Assembly: GCA_032622095.1 (NCBI GenBank) | Contig: CP136064.1 | Span: 192,419,948-192,483,947, forward strand | Length of the DNA stretch: 64,000 nucleotides | Reading direction: 5' to 3' | Origin: Siphonodentalium dalli | Lineage: Eukaryota; Mollusca; Scaphopoda; Gadilida; Siphonodentaliidae | Shown here: positions 44,493 to 56,309 of the stretch, piece after piece | Layout: each line of letters starts with the position of its first letter | Numbering within the stretch: position 1 is the stretch's first letter | Position numbers and translations under genes: made by a program | The notes under the pieces: generated by a model | Seen by the model: only the letters and a program-made list of their open reading frames with translations | Told to the model about the DNA's origin: nothing | Databases searched by the model: none

Positions 44493-46340
44493 GACTAGCA
44501 GGTGGACCCGACTTTGTCCGGGTTGTTTCCACTCTGCTTTTCGGCGAATTGCGCGATTTTAGCTTGAATTGTCCATTTTGAAGATCAAGGTGAGGTGGTG
44601 TCACGATTTGACCCGTCCAAAACACTGCCCGGACAAAAGTACCCGACAAAAGTACCCGTCGAAATCCATCCGGTTTTACCAGATTTGACCTTGAATTGAT
44701 CATTTTGAAGGTCAAGGTCAGGTCGGGGTCACGATTTGACCCATCGAAAACACTCAGTGGACAAAAGTAACCCTATGTATCAAATTTCGTCGAAATCCCA
44801 TCAAAGTTCGCGATTTGACCTTGAATTGACCTGATCTCAAGGTCACATTGCACGGGCAAATGAATAGGCTTATGACACTCCCCATACGAAAGTATCCCTA
44901 GACACTAATTTTCATCGAAATCCCGTGATACTCGGGTGTTTGACCTTGAAATGACCCGATTTCAAGGTCAAGGTCACGTCGCACGGGCAAATTAATAGGC
45001 CTATGCCGAAAGTACCCCCACATACCAAGTTTCATCGAAATCGGTTTGGTCGTTTTCGAGTCCATCGCGAACACACAGACAGACAGACAGACACACAGAT
45101 CTTCCAAAATATATAATAGACTAGCAGGTGGACCCGACTTCGTCCGGGCTGTTTCCCCTCTGCTTTTCGGCGAATTGCGCGATTTGACCTTGAATTGTCC
45201 ATTTTGAGGGTCAAGGTCAGGTGGGGTAACGATTTGACCCGTCCAAAACACTGCCCGGACAAAAGTACCCGACAAAAGTACCCGTCGAAATCCATCCGGT
45301 TTTACCAGATTTGACCTTGAATTGATCATTTTGAAGGTCAAGGTCAGGTCGGGGTCACGATTTGACCCATCGAAAACACTCAGTGGACAAAAGTAACCCT
45401 ATGTATCAAATTTCGTCGAAATCCCATCAAAGTTCGCGATTTGACCTTGAATTGACCTGATCTCAAGGTCACATTGCACGGGCAAATGAATAGGCTTATG
45501 ACACTCCCCATACGAAAGTATCCCTAGACACTAATTTTCATCGAAATCCCGTGATACTCGGGTGTTTGACCTTGAAATGACCCGATTTCAAGGTCAAGGT
45601 CACGTCGCACGGGCAAATTAATAGGCCTATGCCGAAAGTACCCCCACATACCAAGTTTCATCGAAATCGGTTTGGTCGTTTTCGAGTCCATCGCGAACAC
45701 ACAGACAGACAGACAGACACACAGATCTTCCAAAATATATAATAGACTAGCAGGTGGACCCGACTTCGTCCGGGCTGTTTCCCCTCTGCTTTTCGGCGAA
45801 TTGCGCGATTTGACCTTGAATTGTCCATTTTGAGGGTCAAGGTCAGGTGGGGGTAACGATTTGACCCGTCCAAAAGATTGCCCGGACAAAAGTACCAGAC
45901 AAAAGTACCCGTCGAAATCCATCCGGTTTTATTCGATTTGACCTCGAATTGATCATTTTGAAGGTCAAGGTCAGGTCGGGGTCACGATTTGACCTGTCCA
46001 AAACACTCAGTGGATAAAAGTAACCCTACGTATCAAATTTCGTCGAATTGACCCGATTTCAAGGTCAAGGTCATGTCGCACGGGCAAACGAATAGGCTTA
46101 TGACACTCCCCATACAAAAGTATCCCCAGACACTAATTTTCATCAAAATCCCGTGATACTCGGGCGTTTGACCTTGAAATGACCCGATTTCAATGTCACG
46201 TCGCACGGGCAAATTAATAGGCCCATGCCACTCCCCGGCCGAAAGTACCCCCACGCACCAAGTTTCATCGAAATCGGCCGTTTTCGAGTCCATCGCGAAC
46301 ACACAGACAGACAGACAGACACACACACAGTCTTTGCAAA
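44493..46340. repeat. Tandem array of 626-bp units (three, last diverged)
   Basis: Unit starts 'gactagcaggtggacccgac' at 44493, 45119 and 45745. Units 1 and 2 are identical as far as I can see over about the last 500 bp; the start of unit 2 instead matches unit 3. Each unit has four ~125-bp subunits containing TGACCTTGA and TCAAGGTCA and ends in a GACAGACAGACAGAC tail plus 'aaaatatataataga'. The frames of up to 161 codons are by-products. Confidence 0.9.
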
Positions 46341-46683
46341 ATATTGCGGCGCACATTTGAACAGTTTTTAACTCATACATGTAGTATATTAAAAATGATG
46401 CCCCCCCCCACTTTTTTGTAGCTTCCGCCGCCCCTGGGCGACTTACTTGTACAAACTTTCCTGGGTTAAGCCTGCTAGCTGCAATTCGAAAGAATGATGA
46501 TGAAAGAATGATGAACAATTTGTGCTCTACAATGTAGTTGTTGTTTTATTGTTTTGTTTACATTGTTTCACTGTGTTACATTAATTTGCTTTTATATTTT
46601 ATGTATATCAATAAAGTTCATCAAACACAAATGACTTTCCTCCTTGAAGCTCTTCCCGAATCCCGATTTTCATTAACCAAAAG

Positions 46684-46815
46684 TAATTGTAATTGTAATT
46701 GAACCAATGTAATTGTAATTGTAATTAATTACATTGCATTTCCAATGTAATTGTAATTGACATATTTCAATGTAATTGTAATTGTAATTAATTACATTTC
46801 AATGTAATTGACCCA
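46684..46815. repeat. taattg simple repeat block
   Basis: Many 'aatgtaattgtaattg' units, repeated in at least four clusters; simple-sequence DNA. Confidence 0.85.
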
Positions 46816-46849
46816 ACCCTGACACACACAGATTTCCCAAAATATATAA

Positions 46850-47945
46850 TAGACTAGCCGATGAGCCCGACGTTGTCCGGGCTATTCAAAAACCAAATTT
46901 CAAGTCGATAGCTCCACCCGTTTCCGAGATCTGGTCTGCGCATGCGCGAAGCTGGCATCGCACGGGCTCGGCGACCCGATAAAATTCGTATCCGGGGCAA
47001 GATACATTCACATAGCAAATTTCAAGTCGATAGCTCCACCCATTTCCGAGATCTCGTCTGCACATGTGCGAAGCTGGCGTCACACGGGCTCGGCGACCCG
47101 ATAAAATTCGTAACCGGGGCAAGATACATTCACATAGCAAATTTCAAGTCGATAGCTCCACCCGTTTCCGAGATCTTGTCTGCGCATGCGCGAAGCTGGC
47201 GTCGCACGGGCTCGGCGATCCGATAACATTCTTATCCGGGGCAAGATACATTCACATAGCAAATTTCAAGTCGATAGCTCCACCCGTTTCCGAGATATTG
47301 TCTGCGCATGCGCGAAGCGGGCGCCGCACGGGCTCGTCAATACGACAACGACGACCACCTGGTCAAACTACACACACGTACCAAGTTTCGTCCCGATTGG
47401 TCGAGAATCTAGCCGATGAGCCCGACGTTGTCCGGGCTATTCAAAAACCAAATTTCAAGTCGATGAGCCCGACGTTGTCCGGGCTATTCAAAAACCAAAT
47501 TTCAAGTCGATAGCTCTACCCGTTTCCGAGATCTGGTCTGCGCATGCGCGAAGCTGGCGTCGCACGGGCTCGGCGACCCGATAAAATTCGTATCCGGGGC
47601 AAGATACATTCACATAGCAAATTTCAAGTCGATAGCTCCACCCGTTTCCGAGATCTTGTCTGCGCATGCGCGAAGCTGGCGTCGCACGGGCTCGGCGACC
47701 CGATAAAATTCGTATCCGGGGCAAGATACATTCACATACCAAATTTCAAGTCGATAACTCCACCCGTTTCCGAGATCTCGTCTGCGCATGCGCGAAGCGG
47801 GCGCCGCACGGGCTCGCCAATACGACAACGTCCACCGCCTGGTCAAACTACACACACGTACCAAGTTTGGTCCCGATCGGTCGAGAATCGTAGATTTGTA
47901 TAAATGACAAACATACAGACAGACAAACATACAGACAAACAGACA
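46850..47945. repeat. Tandem array of 122-bp GC-rich units in two blocks
   Basis: Seven units; TGCGCATGCGCG cores at 46937, 47181, 47303, 47539, 47661 and 47783, with a decayed TGCACATGTGCG at 47059. Each unit also has 'cacgggctcggcgacccg', 'ggggcaagatacattc' and 'ttccgagatc'. Block 1 has four units, block 2 three. Each block opens with 'gatgagcccgacgttgtccg' and closes with 'ggtcaaactacacacacgta'. The tail is GACAGACA-type. GC content contrasts with the surroundings. Confidence 0.9.
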
Positions 47946-49805
47946 GAGGTCTTCAAAATATATATGAGATGAGGGTTTTTTGTTAAAATTGAAAATGAAA
48001 TCTGTATGACGATTGGTTCAATTCTCTAACTGGTGCCAGAAACAGTGCATACAAACTTGTACTGCCTCTTCAATTGTTCATGATAAGCAAAGATTATGTG
48101 CATGCACTCTTGTGCATTATGGCATTTTTGATTCCCTCAAGTGCAAAGTACAAAGTAAAAAACCTCCCCAAACCACTTATCAAACAATACGGACAGATGG
48201 ATATGCACCATATGGGAACTTTATTTAAAACCTCAACAAAACAAAAAAACACACCATGGGTGAAATGGATTACTCTTTTAATAGACAGCCATGGTTCATG
48301 AGATGCATAGTGGCGTGAAAATGCATTTATATGCAGCATTCACAAACACATTCAATATAAAGTCTCTGGGAATATCATATCAGGGGAAATAGAAAATGCA
48401 GCTAGCTCAAGTGTCATACTGTATAGAAACTCACTAAACCATGGGTGAATTGTACGAATGAGTGTGTTAAAATAAACATGGACATGGGACTGGAGAAAAA
48501 ATGAATTTTGTTCAAGGGTTGGGTTACAGCTGACTTAACTGTGATGGTCCTGACATGCTATTGTATGGGGGTTATCATACCAATAGAATAATAGGCCAGG
48601 CCCAGTCTGAAACAGATGCTGGGAGATCATGGTGATAAGCTTGTCCACGTTTTCATTAAATTTCATGCCTAGGAATGCAGTCTTTTGTGCTGTCCCCTAT
48701 GGTTTCCCCATGTTATTATCCAAATACAATGAAAACACCATAGTCAATGGATTCAGACATGAGTCATTTTCTTATCAATGAAATTTGGGATTTCCTACTC
48801 AAATGTTTAATTTTCTCTTTGTTGTTTAATTAACCCTGTTTTCCCGTTATGGGGTTATTTGAACATATTTACATACACCTAAAGCTGCTTCCGATTTTCC
48901 TACAATGCTACGATGACATGCCGACACAGTCAATGTGTTCATAAACCTGTAACCACATTTATTATCTAATAACCGCATATGTATAACCCTTGGAATATCA
49001 CTAGAGATTGCCAAATATGAATGATCTGTAGATTGCTTGAGAGTTCATCACATGTTAATTTGGCAGTGTGACAGAAGAAATTTTGTATGGTCTATAATTA
49101 GTATTACAAATTACCTGAAACATCTATATTTTAGTTTTAAACATATTTTTGCTGTATGTTTACTATATATATATATATCCAGCTAAATGCTAGGGTTATT
49201 TTTTTCTGCTATACACTGTTATTGCTTTGCTGTATACTCAGTAATGTAACCTATCTGGAAATGAGAATGTGTCCACACACATCAAATAAATGAACACTCA
49301 TAGTGAGTCAGTGCTTCCATAAATACAATATTTATATTTAAAAAAAAACTAAAACTTTTAAAAGAAAAAAATAATTTATCTTATGATTGGATGAATTGAG
49401 AAATTGGCCATGGATTCCATTGAAGTTGAATTAATAGTGGGAATGATATAAAACAATCATAACTATTAATGTATTTAAGTATATAAATTGAAACCACTCT
49501 TCATTTCTTAAATAAAGAACTGATTTGTTAGGTAAACATAACTCTAAAAGGCAACTACCCTCGTTGCACAATAATATAGTGGTCACATTGGATAATGGTC
49601 AGTTAAAAAAAAGAGAGTACATGTAATATCTCATTTGGCAAAAATTTGGGCTAAAATGTTTCATGTTTAGTTCACCTCTTGGAAAGAATAATCCATTGGA
49701 TGAAAAATGAAGCAGAAATCCCAATCGCAACTAGGAGATGTCATATGATATTACATGCTCTAGGCTATCACCATATACATGTACATCTACAACTAATTCT
49801 TATGC
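47946..49805. other. Non-coding stretch
   Basis: No exon-like structure. AT-rich with a short (TA)n run near 49167. Confidence 0.45.
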
Positions 49806-49810
49806 TATAA

Positions 49811-49937
49811 AGTTATTATACAATGTTGTGTACAGTATGTCACAGTTTTTCTTGTACAAGTCCAATATGATTTTTTACCACAACCTGGAGGAGTACAAGA
49901 ACACACATGTATACTGTACACAACATTGTATAATAAA
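49811..49937. repeat. Short inverted repeat
   Basis: Arms of ~25 bp, 'attatacaatgttgtgtaca' and 'tgtacacaacattgtataat', about 75 bp apart; could be a small MITE or hairpin. Confidence 0.7.
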
Positions 49938-50015
49938 ATTTGTATTATCCATCTGTATGTAAGGTAACCAAGTCCCGATATCTTTTATGGGCTCGATTTG
50001 AGTCCACTATGACTT

Positions 50016-50040
50016 GGGGGGGGGGGGGGGGGGGGGGGGG
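50016..50040. repeat. Poly-G tract (25 G)
   Basis: Longest G run of the window; G-quadruplex prone and hard to sequence. Confidence 0.9.
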
Positions 50041-50142
50041 CTCAATATGACTTTTTCCCAGATTATAATGTGATGGCTTTTGCCCAATCAGAAAAAGTGT
50101 TATTTAACTTTAAGGGATCGATAATAATAACTGTGTTTTTAA

Positions 50143-50374
50143 CCCTTTCGTTACTAAATGAGTTCTCCCATCAGTTACAAAATAATACATTTGTCTATTG
50201 TTCATCTGGAGTGATGTTCAGAAAATATAAGCAGACGACAGAAGAACATATAATAGAAGGAAGGACTCCTATTCATTGGTGGGAAATGTTCAGATAATAG
50301 GTTCAGCCTATGGCAGTTTGTTGAACTTATTCCTAAGGGAACTACTCGTCAATGAGTATTTAGTAAAGAAAGAG
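50143..50374 (-). mobile_element. MITE family E, reverse copy
   Basis: TTAA before ccctttcgttact at left. The right end reads '…aactactcgtcaatgagtat' and 'agtaaagaaaga', the inverse of the 37746 copy; inner 'aaatgttcagataata' present. Confidence 0.75.
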
Positions 50375-50666
50375 TAATTACATTTATGGTTTAAATTCAG
50401 ATTAAGTCAGACTCATACATATTTTCATAAATAACACTGTCATTATTGTCTTATAATGTTAGATAATCAAAATTAATCAGTTTTTTTATTAGCTCCTATA
50501 ATAACGCGTAGATCTTTCCAGTTTGGCCAAAGTCTCTGAAAATGTTTTTGACCTACATGTAGCTGTACCATAAAAACAAAATGATAATCTGTTTTTCCTG
50601 TGACTGAGGATCGATTCATAGCAAAAAAAATACCTTCCTCCAAATAAAGACATTAGATTTTGTTAA

Positions 50667-50840
50667 CCCTTTCATGACTGGAACTTCCTGAAATTTTGCT
50701 AAAACCTTGTGCCAATGCATTCTCTTAAATATGCGAGTCACCATAAGGCACCTCGTATATATAAGAGAATGCATTGGCCTAACAATATTTACCTTGATCT
50801 TGTAAGCCAGTGCATTCTCTTATATATGCCAGGCTCCCTA
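50667..50840 (-). mobile_element. MITE family B, reverse and truncated
   Basis: TTAA (50663-50666) then ccctttcatgactgg and 'cttcctgaaattttgc', the reverse of the other copies' right end. It breaks inside the next hairpin at 50840. Confidence 0.75.
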
Positions 50841-50901
50841 TCAGTATGTTGTCACACTCTTGAGTCCACAAATGACTCATTGTGTGACAACATACTGATA
50901 C
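50836..50901. repeat. Hairpin that interrupts family B
   Basis: 'tatcagtatgttgtcacac' and 'gtgtgacaacatactgata' are exact inverted repeats around a ~25-bp centre with 'gactcattgtg'-like sequence, directly abutting the broken B copy. Confidence 0.7.
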
Positions 50902-50930
50902 GGGTGACAGCAAGGAAATATAATGTATTA

Positions 50931-51141
50931 CAGTGATGCCCTAAATATTCGACTACTTAACCACAGCAGAATCATGGGTCATTTTTCAGGATTTAGTCGG
51001 AAATATGGCTTGTTGCCATTCATCAGAAAGCTCTCAATGAGCTTTCCGATGAATGGCAACAAGCTGTATTTCCGACTAAATTCTGAAAAATTACCCATAA
51101 TTCTGCTGTGGTTAAGGAGTCGATTATTTAGGGCATTACTG
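50931..51141. mobile_element. MITE family A, copy 8
   Basis: Full length, TA on both sides (50929-50930, 51142-51143), arms nearly complementary. Confidence 0.9.
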
Positions 51142-51143
51142 TA

Positions 51144-52410
51144 AGTGATTTAATAGGTAGCAGGAAAACAACAGATAATGGATAGATATTTTTTAAGTTC
51201 TTTCCAATCTATATATATTATCATCACCTGTGGGTTTCCCCATGGACACTGAAGGACTGCATTTTGCAGAATAAGCAATCTGACAATAATAAGTCTGCCC
51301 TATATGTGACAAATTGAAGATCAATGGTGGTCATAGTTTCAGCAGATGGGTAAAACATGCGTATAACTTTTATTTCAATACCAGCCAGATTATTAAAGTT
51401 TTGAATCATTCTGGATATAGACATGGACCATGCCAATGATTTAGAGACAACACGAGAGAGTACTTTTAAGATGTGACATAGATTCCCAATGTTCTGAGCA
51501 TAGAGAATCTCGTTATGTCAGTGCGAACAAATTGTTCTGAAGCTATTATTCTTGAAATATTGGTATGAAATTGGTATGATAAAGAAATCATAAAGATACA
51601 GAGAAAAAGAACCCTTATGAGACAGCATACAAGGGGTTAATAAATATTACGAGCATGGCATTGACCCAAATCAATTGTCCTGGATTTTAACAATTTACTC
51701 CAAATACGTGAAATGCAATAAACACTCCCACAAAAAGCAATGGATCGATAAAAAGGCGAAGATAAATTACCTAATATCTCCTCTGAATCACGGACTTTGG
51801 CACATTTTCCACTTCCTGCGCTTGATAAAATACGTGCTTCTGTTTCTGTTGGAATCTGGCACTTAGCGGAGGAAGTACACAAAACGGATTGGTGTTAATC
51901 CAAAGTAGTGTGTCGACCTCTGTGTGTCCAGCCCGAATGACAAATAAACCCTCATTTCCAGAACGCGATATTCTTTTATATTTTTGACAATTGAGGCTAC
52001 CCTCGACCTCTCTTTGTTAAAACACGACCCCTGAATACGGAGTTGCACTCAGTATTCATGGGCGATTGTCCAGTGACGTGGCGTAGTTTTTACCTCTCAT
52101 AGCGTGAGAGTTTCTATGACTGATACTGAACATAAAATCTCCCATTGAGCTCACATGAATGTTCTGTGTAATCAGTCATGAGGATTCTATTTCATCCATT
52201 GTCAGATCGGAATAAATAAAGCTATCAATAAATCCTTATTAAATATTGGCTGTGATAAAATAGTTTTATTTACAGAGATGTCCTATTGTTCAATTCTCCA
52301 ATAAATCCATGTTCATGATTTTCATAAATTTAATCTCTTTTCGGTTATCAGATGACCGACACTTTGGCTCATCTCAAAATCCCAAATTAAATATCATAAA
52401 TATAATAGAG
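51144..52410. other. Non-coding stretch with a possible untranslated exon
   Basis: On the minus strand a segment ending 'gaggagatattag' before GTAATT (donor-like, near 51771) is open for ~38 codons back to 51882, but an in-frame stop lies just upstream and no ATG exists. It could be a non-coding exon of a gene, or chance. Nothing else recognised. Confidence 0.25.
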
Positions 52411-52415
52411 TGTTC

Positions 52416-52690
52416 AACTACTAGTGTGTCCATGGCCCTGTGAATCTTTATCCCCTAATTTGCAGAAATAAAATGCATAATTGAGATGACTAATGGGTGA
52501 ACATCACCAAATGTGGAACTTCAATTTGATCCTATAGGTCTCCCATAGCAGTTGAGGCCTTATCAGAATGAGGTTCCCAGAGGGTGAATTTGGTGAAGAT
52601 AGCCCAATGTGTGGGATAGCGTCACTAAATTTACCTTCTGGGGACCTCATTGAGCAAATGTTTGACACACTAATTCCTTGAAGATTTGTG
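52416..52690. mobile_element. MITE family C copy
   Basis: Ends 'actagtgtgtc' and 'gacacactaat'; one inner 'gaatgaggttcccagagg' palindrome with 'ttctggggacctcatt'. Left part degraded. Confidence 0.7.
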
Positions 52691-52859
52691 TATCTGGGCA
52701 AGTTTGTCAGTTTCTTAGAAGGGTTCAGTGGTTTCTAGTGAGTGATTTCCCTCTGAAATTAACCCTCTGATAAGTCTTTCCTCCACCAATAAAAGTTCTG
52801 TGACATGGCATATCGGCTGACACTACAAAAAATCCCAATAAAAAGACCTACTATAGCTA

Positions 52860-53036
52860 CAGTAATGCCCTAAATAATTGACTCCTTAACCAGAGCAGAA
52901 TTATGGGTAATTTTTAAGGATTTATTCAGAAATATGGCTTTCCGATGAATGGCAACAAGCCATATTTGTGACTAAATCCTGAAAAATTACCCATAATTCT
53001 GCTTGGTTAAGGAGTCGATTATTTGCGGCATTACTG
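52860..53036. mobile_element. MITE family A, copy 9
   Basis: Both arms, with a central deletion; TA on both sides. Confidence 0.85.
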
Positions 53037-54000
53037 TAGATCTGCATGGTTTCAGGAGTTCTATTTTCACTGGTAAGAAGATATTCTATACACAGTGTCC
53101 AAAGCAAACAAAAACAGTACCCAGATAAATATAATAAACCCACACCTAACTGTGTACAACGATTTTAATAGCGGGTTCCTTAATTTTTACCTAACAAGCT
53201 AACATTAGAATTGCCTCTAGAAGGATTATTTAATATCTGACAAACATGAACAGCTCCGGTTCACTGCCAGTAAACCAACATAGCCACCAGTTAAATCCTT
53301 GCTGAAGTATATGGCAAATATTTTCTGTAAACATCAGACTATTCTCCACCTGGGGATATTTTGATTTTCGCTATTCATGCATTGCCAATTTCTAATAGTT
53401 GACAATGCAACTTAAACATTAGGGCAGAGGTAAATATTTGGTTATATGTCTGATCTAGTGATCCTATTAAAGCAGTCTTGAATTCCAATTTGGAAATGTG
53501 AATAGACCTGGAGCCGGGATATGTATATTATAGAAAGCAATCATAGTTTTATATATTGTTAGCATTTGCATGGCTACTAGCATACATTTTGAATACTCAG
53601 GGCATGACCGCCTATGAGGCAACTGGCAAAAGGGACATGTAAGCTTGCAATAAACAGGCATTATCATTGTTACTATCAGACGTTGAATACAACCCATTTT
53701 CCCAAAGCCAAAGGCTAGGCAATTTTTCCCCAATTTCTAGTTTGAATTCTCCTCAAAATTTCAATTCTAATTGGAGGTGATTAGTTGATTTTTTGGTACA
53801 TAGTACTTACCAGTAGCATATTTATAGTTTTTAATTTCTTACTGACATATGGAGTTACAGCAATGCAATTTTAACAATCTTTTGTAGTTGTTAAACCATT
53901 TGAAAATTCCCTTTTGGACCTCTTTGCATTCATTTTCCATTGGCTAATCTCGGGATTAATTAGAAATATTAATTGAAAAGTATTTGTGTTTTAGATATTT
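53037..54000. other. Non-coding stretch
   Basis: An 88-codon minus frame (53733-53467) has no recognisable motif. No repeats identified. Confidence 0.4.
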
Positions 54001-54530
54001 TTTAAAGGCACGGGCGGCGTTCGTTGCAGAAATATTCATATTTGTTCAAATCGCCATCAACAGAAGGAATATTAAAATATATATAGCTTTGTTCATATGC
54101 CAAACATAATCAGCACGTAAACAGTATATTGTTGTCAAGACGTACGATGGTGTATGTAAACAAGAGCCTGCTCGTGTTACAGAAGTTTTGCTTCTGTTTA
54201 CATAACACAGCACAATTCTATTGGTTAATCACACAAAAATGATATAAACGCTCTTTATTATTTCCATATCAGGAAAACAGTAACAAATAACGCTCTTTAT
54301 GTTTACCATATCTGCATCTAAACAAAAGCCAGGTTCTGTAACGTTTTTTGCTTTTGTTTACATAACAAAGGGGAAAAAATTGACAATAACATACTGTTCA
54401 TGCCATATTTCTGATTGGTATAAGAACAAAGTCTGTCTATATTTTACTATTCTTTCTGTTTATGGTGGTTTTTGACGGATGTGAATATTTTAACAGCATA
54501 CCCAGCGCCAACGCCGCCCGTATCTTTAAA
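54001..54530. mobile_element. MITE family H (530 bp)
   Basis: Inverted ends tttaaaggcacgggcggcgt and …acgccgcccgtatctttaaa, continuing inward as 'ttgacg'/'cgccatcaa'-type arms and 'agctttgttcatatgcc'/'ggtataagaacaaagt'. Two inner hairpins end in 'tgtttacataac'. Non-coding. Confidence 0.8.
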
Positions 54531-55322
54531 AGCTATAACCATTAAGTACCATGATGAATGCATACTGCTACTAGCTTTGTGCAACAAAAACAAATCATTC
54601 ATTCTATATCAACTATTTACCTTTCAGTTTTGAAAAAAAAATGGAGAGTGTGCATTCTATTTGGAGTTAATTGTTGACATTCAGGACTATGTAATGTTTA
54701 AAACATTTTGAGTATTGTGTAGCTTGGCATATATAGTATATAGGGTCTGTTCAATATGCATAATGTATTGGAATTGCTTTGTAGAGAAAATAGCTCTCAT
54801 TATCCCTGCTTACTTAAAGGGCATGAGCCCCCTCTGTTTTTGACAACGCCTGCGTCGGACCTGTCCAGAAGATGTCGCCCAACATGGGGAATATATTTCC
54901 TGATCGAACCAGAATCATGCAAAATATTCTCTAAAACTATCAAAAATGCTAATATTGTATAGAATGAAGGTACTTCTTCACGAATTAAATAGGCTTAAGA
55001 CATTCAATTATGAGTGTCAGTTTAGTTTTCTGAAGGTAAAGATCAATGGAAGTATTACATACCTTGTGCCACTAGCAAATTAATAGCTCCAATGCCAATA
55101 GAAATCAATATACTCTTCTATCTCGACAACTGAAATGAAAAGCGGATTGGTGATAACACATTAATTAGTATTATTGAGTTTCAGTCATCACTCAGGTGCT
55201 CAAAATCCAATGGATATGCAAGAAGTACGCTCCAATGATTTGGCGAATGGCGACTTATAGATAATGAAAAAGTGAAAGGTAGTGGAAGTGACATTGTTGC
55301 ATGTATTCACTTGCTATGGTGA
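54531..55322. other. Non-coding stretch
   Basis: No exon-like structure or repeat recognised. Confidence 0.4.
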
Positions 55323-55324
55323 TA

Positions 55325-55459
55325 CAGTAATGCCCTAAATAATCGACTCCTTAACCACAGCAGAATTATGGGTAATTTTTCAGGATATGGCTTGTTGCCA
55401 TTCATCGGAAAACCCATAATTCTGCTGTGGTTAAGAGTTGATTGTTTAGGGCATTACTG
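55325..55459. mobile_element. MITE family A, copy 10
   Basis: TA on both sides; arms present, centre deleted (135 bp). Confidence 0.85.
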
Positions 55460-55537
55460 TAGTTAGAGATTTTGGAGAGGTCACAACAATAAAATAGCCT
55501 GGTTATCGAACATTCAGGACCAAAAAAATTAAATGCA

Positions 55538-55559
55538 GGGGGGGGGGGGGGGGGGGGGG
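55538..55559. repeat. Poly-G tract (22 G)
   Basis: Uninterrupted G run, G-quadruplex prone. Confidence 0.9.
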
Positions 55560-55996
55560 ATAAAAATATGCTTCACTGCAAGAACAACTGACAAATATTG
55601 TCCAGAACTGTCCATGAATTTCACAACTTTTTTGAATATAATAAGTTTTATTCAAATGAGAAAAATAAATAGGTTTTCTTCCATAAAACTGTATAAATAG
55701 TGGAAAAGAAGGTGAATGTATAATTAAGAGATTTTGCCATCAACAATTTTCTTCACTGATGGACAAAAACCAATTATTTAATAAAGTAAAAAGTTATTAT
55801 TTTATTTTACAATGAAAAAATAGTTGTAGAATGGGTTCTACACCAGGCTATTAAATTACTTTTGCCTAAATGTTTATATAATAAACAGGTTTGCTAGAAG
55901 TAATTATTCCAATCACAGGTATTGTGACATCATTTTGAAGCAGTTTCCAGAGCAAGTTCACATTAAGCTACTAGTAAATCATCCATCTAAATACAT

Positions 55997-56306
55997 TTAA
56001 CTCCTGTGATCAATGAAGATTTAACTCTTCCATGACTGGAGCTTCCTGAAAATTTGCGAAAACCCTGTGCCAATGCATTCTATTATATATGCGAGTTGCT
56101 TATAGGGTGCCTTGCATATAACATAATACATTGGCCTAACCATATTTAAAATGACCTTGCAAGCCTGTGCATTCTCTTATATATGCGAGGCTCCCTATGA
56201 GAGACTCACATATATAACATAATACACTGGCACAGGGTCTTTATAATGCTGCTCCAACGAATCTCCCGTCATGAATGGGTTAACTCCTGTGATCAATGAA
56301 GATTTA
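55997..56306 (-). mobile_element. MITE family B, reverse copy, in a 27-bp direct repeat
   Basis: Element 56025-56279, between TTAA at 56021-56024 and 56280-56283. The 27 bp at 55997-56023 (ttaactcctgtgatcaatga…) are repeated exactly at 56280-56306. The duplication is far longer than the TTAA expected for this element type. Confidence 0.8.
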
Positions 56307-56309
56307 TCT

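Noticed and set aside
44440-46518. Frames of 85-161 codons in the 626-bp array
   Set aside because: Identical between units because the DNA is identical; contain low-complexity CVCLSVC from the GACAGACA tail and no domain.
46886-47930. Overlapping frames of 60-149 codons in the 122-bp array
   Set aside because: Open on both strands in several frames owing to GC-rich repetition; no family recognised.
53467-53733. 88-codon minus-strand frame
   Set aside because: Cys/Met-rich but with no family resemblance, no splice evidence and AT-rich flanks typical of intergenic DNA.
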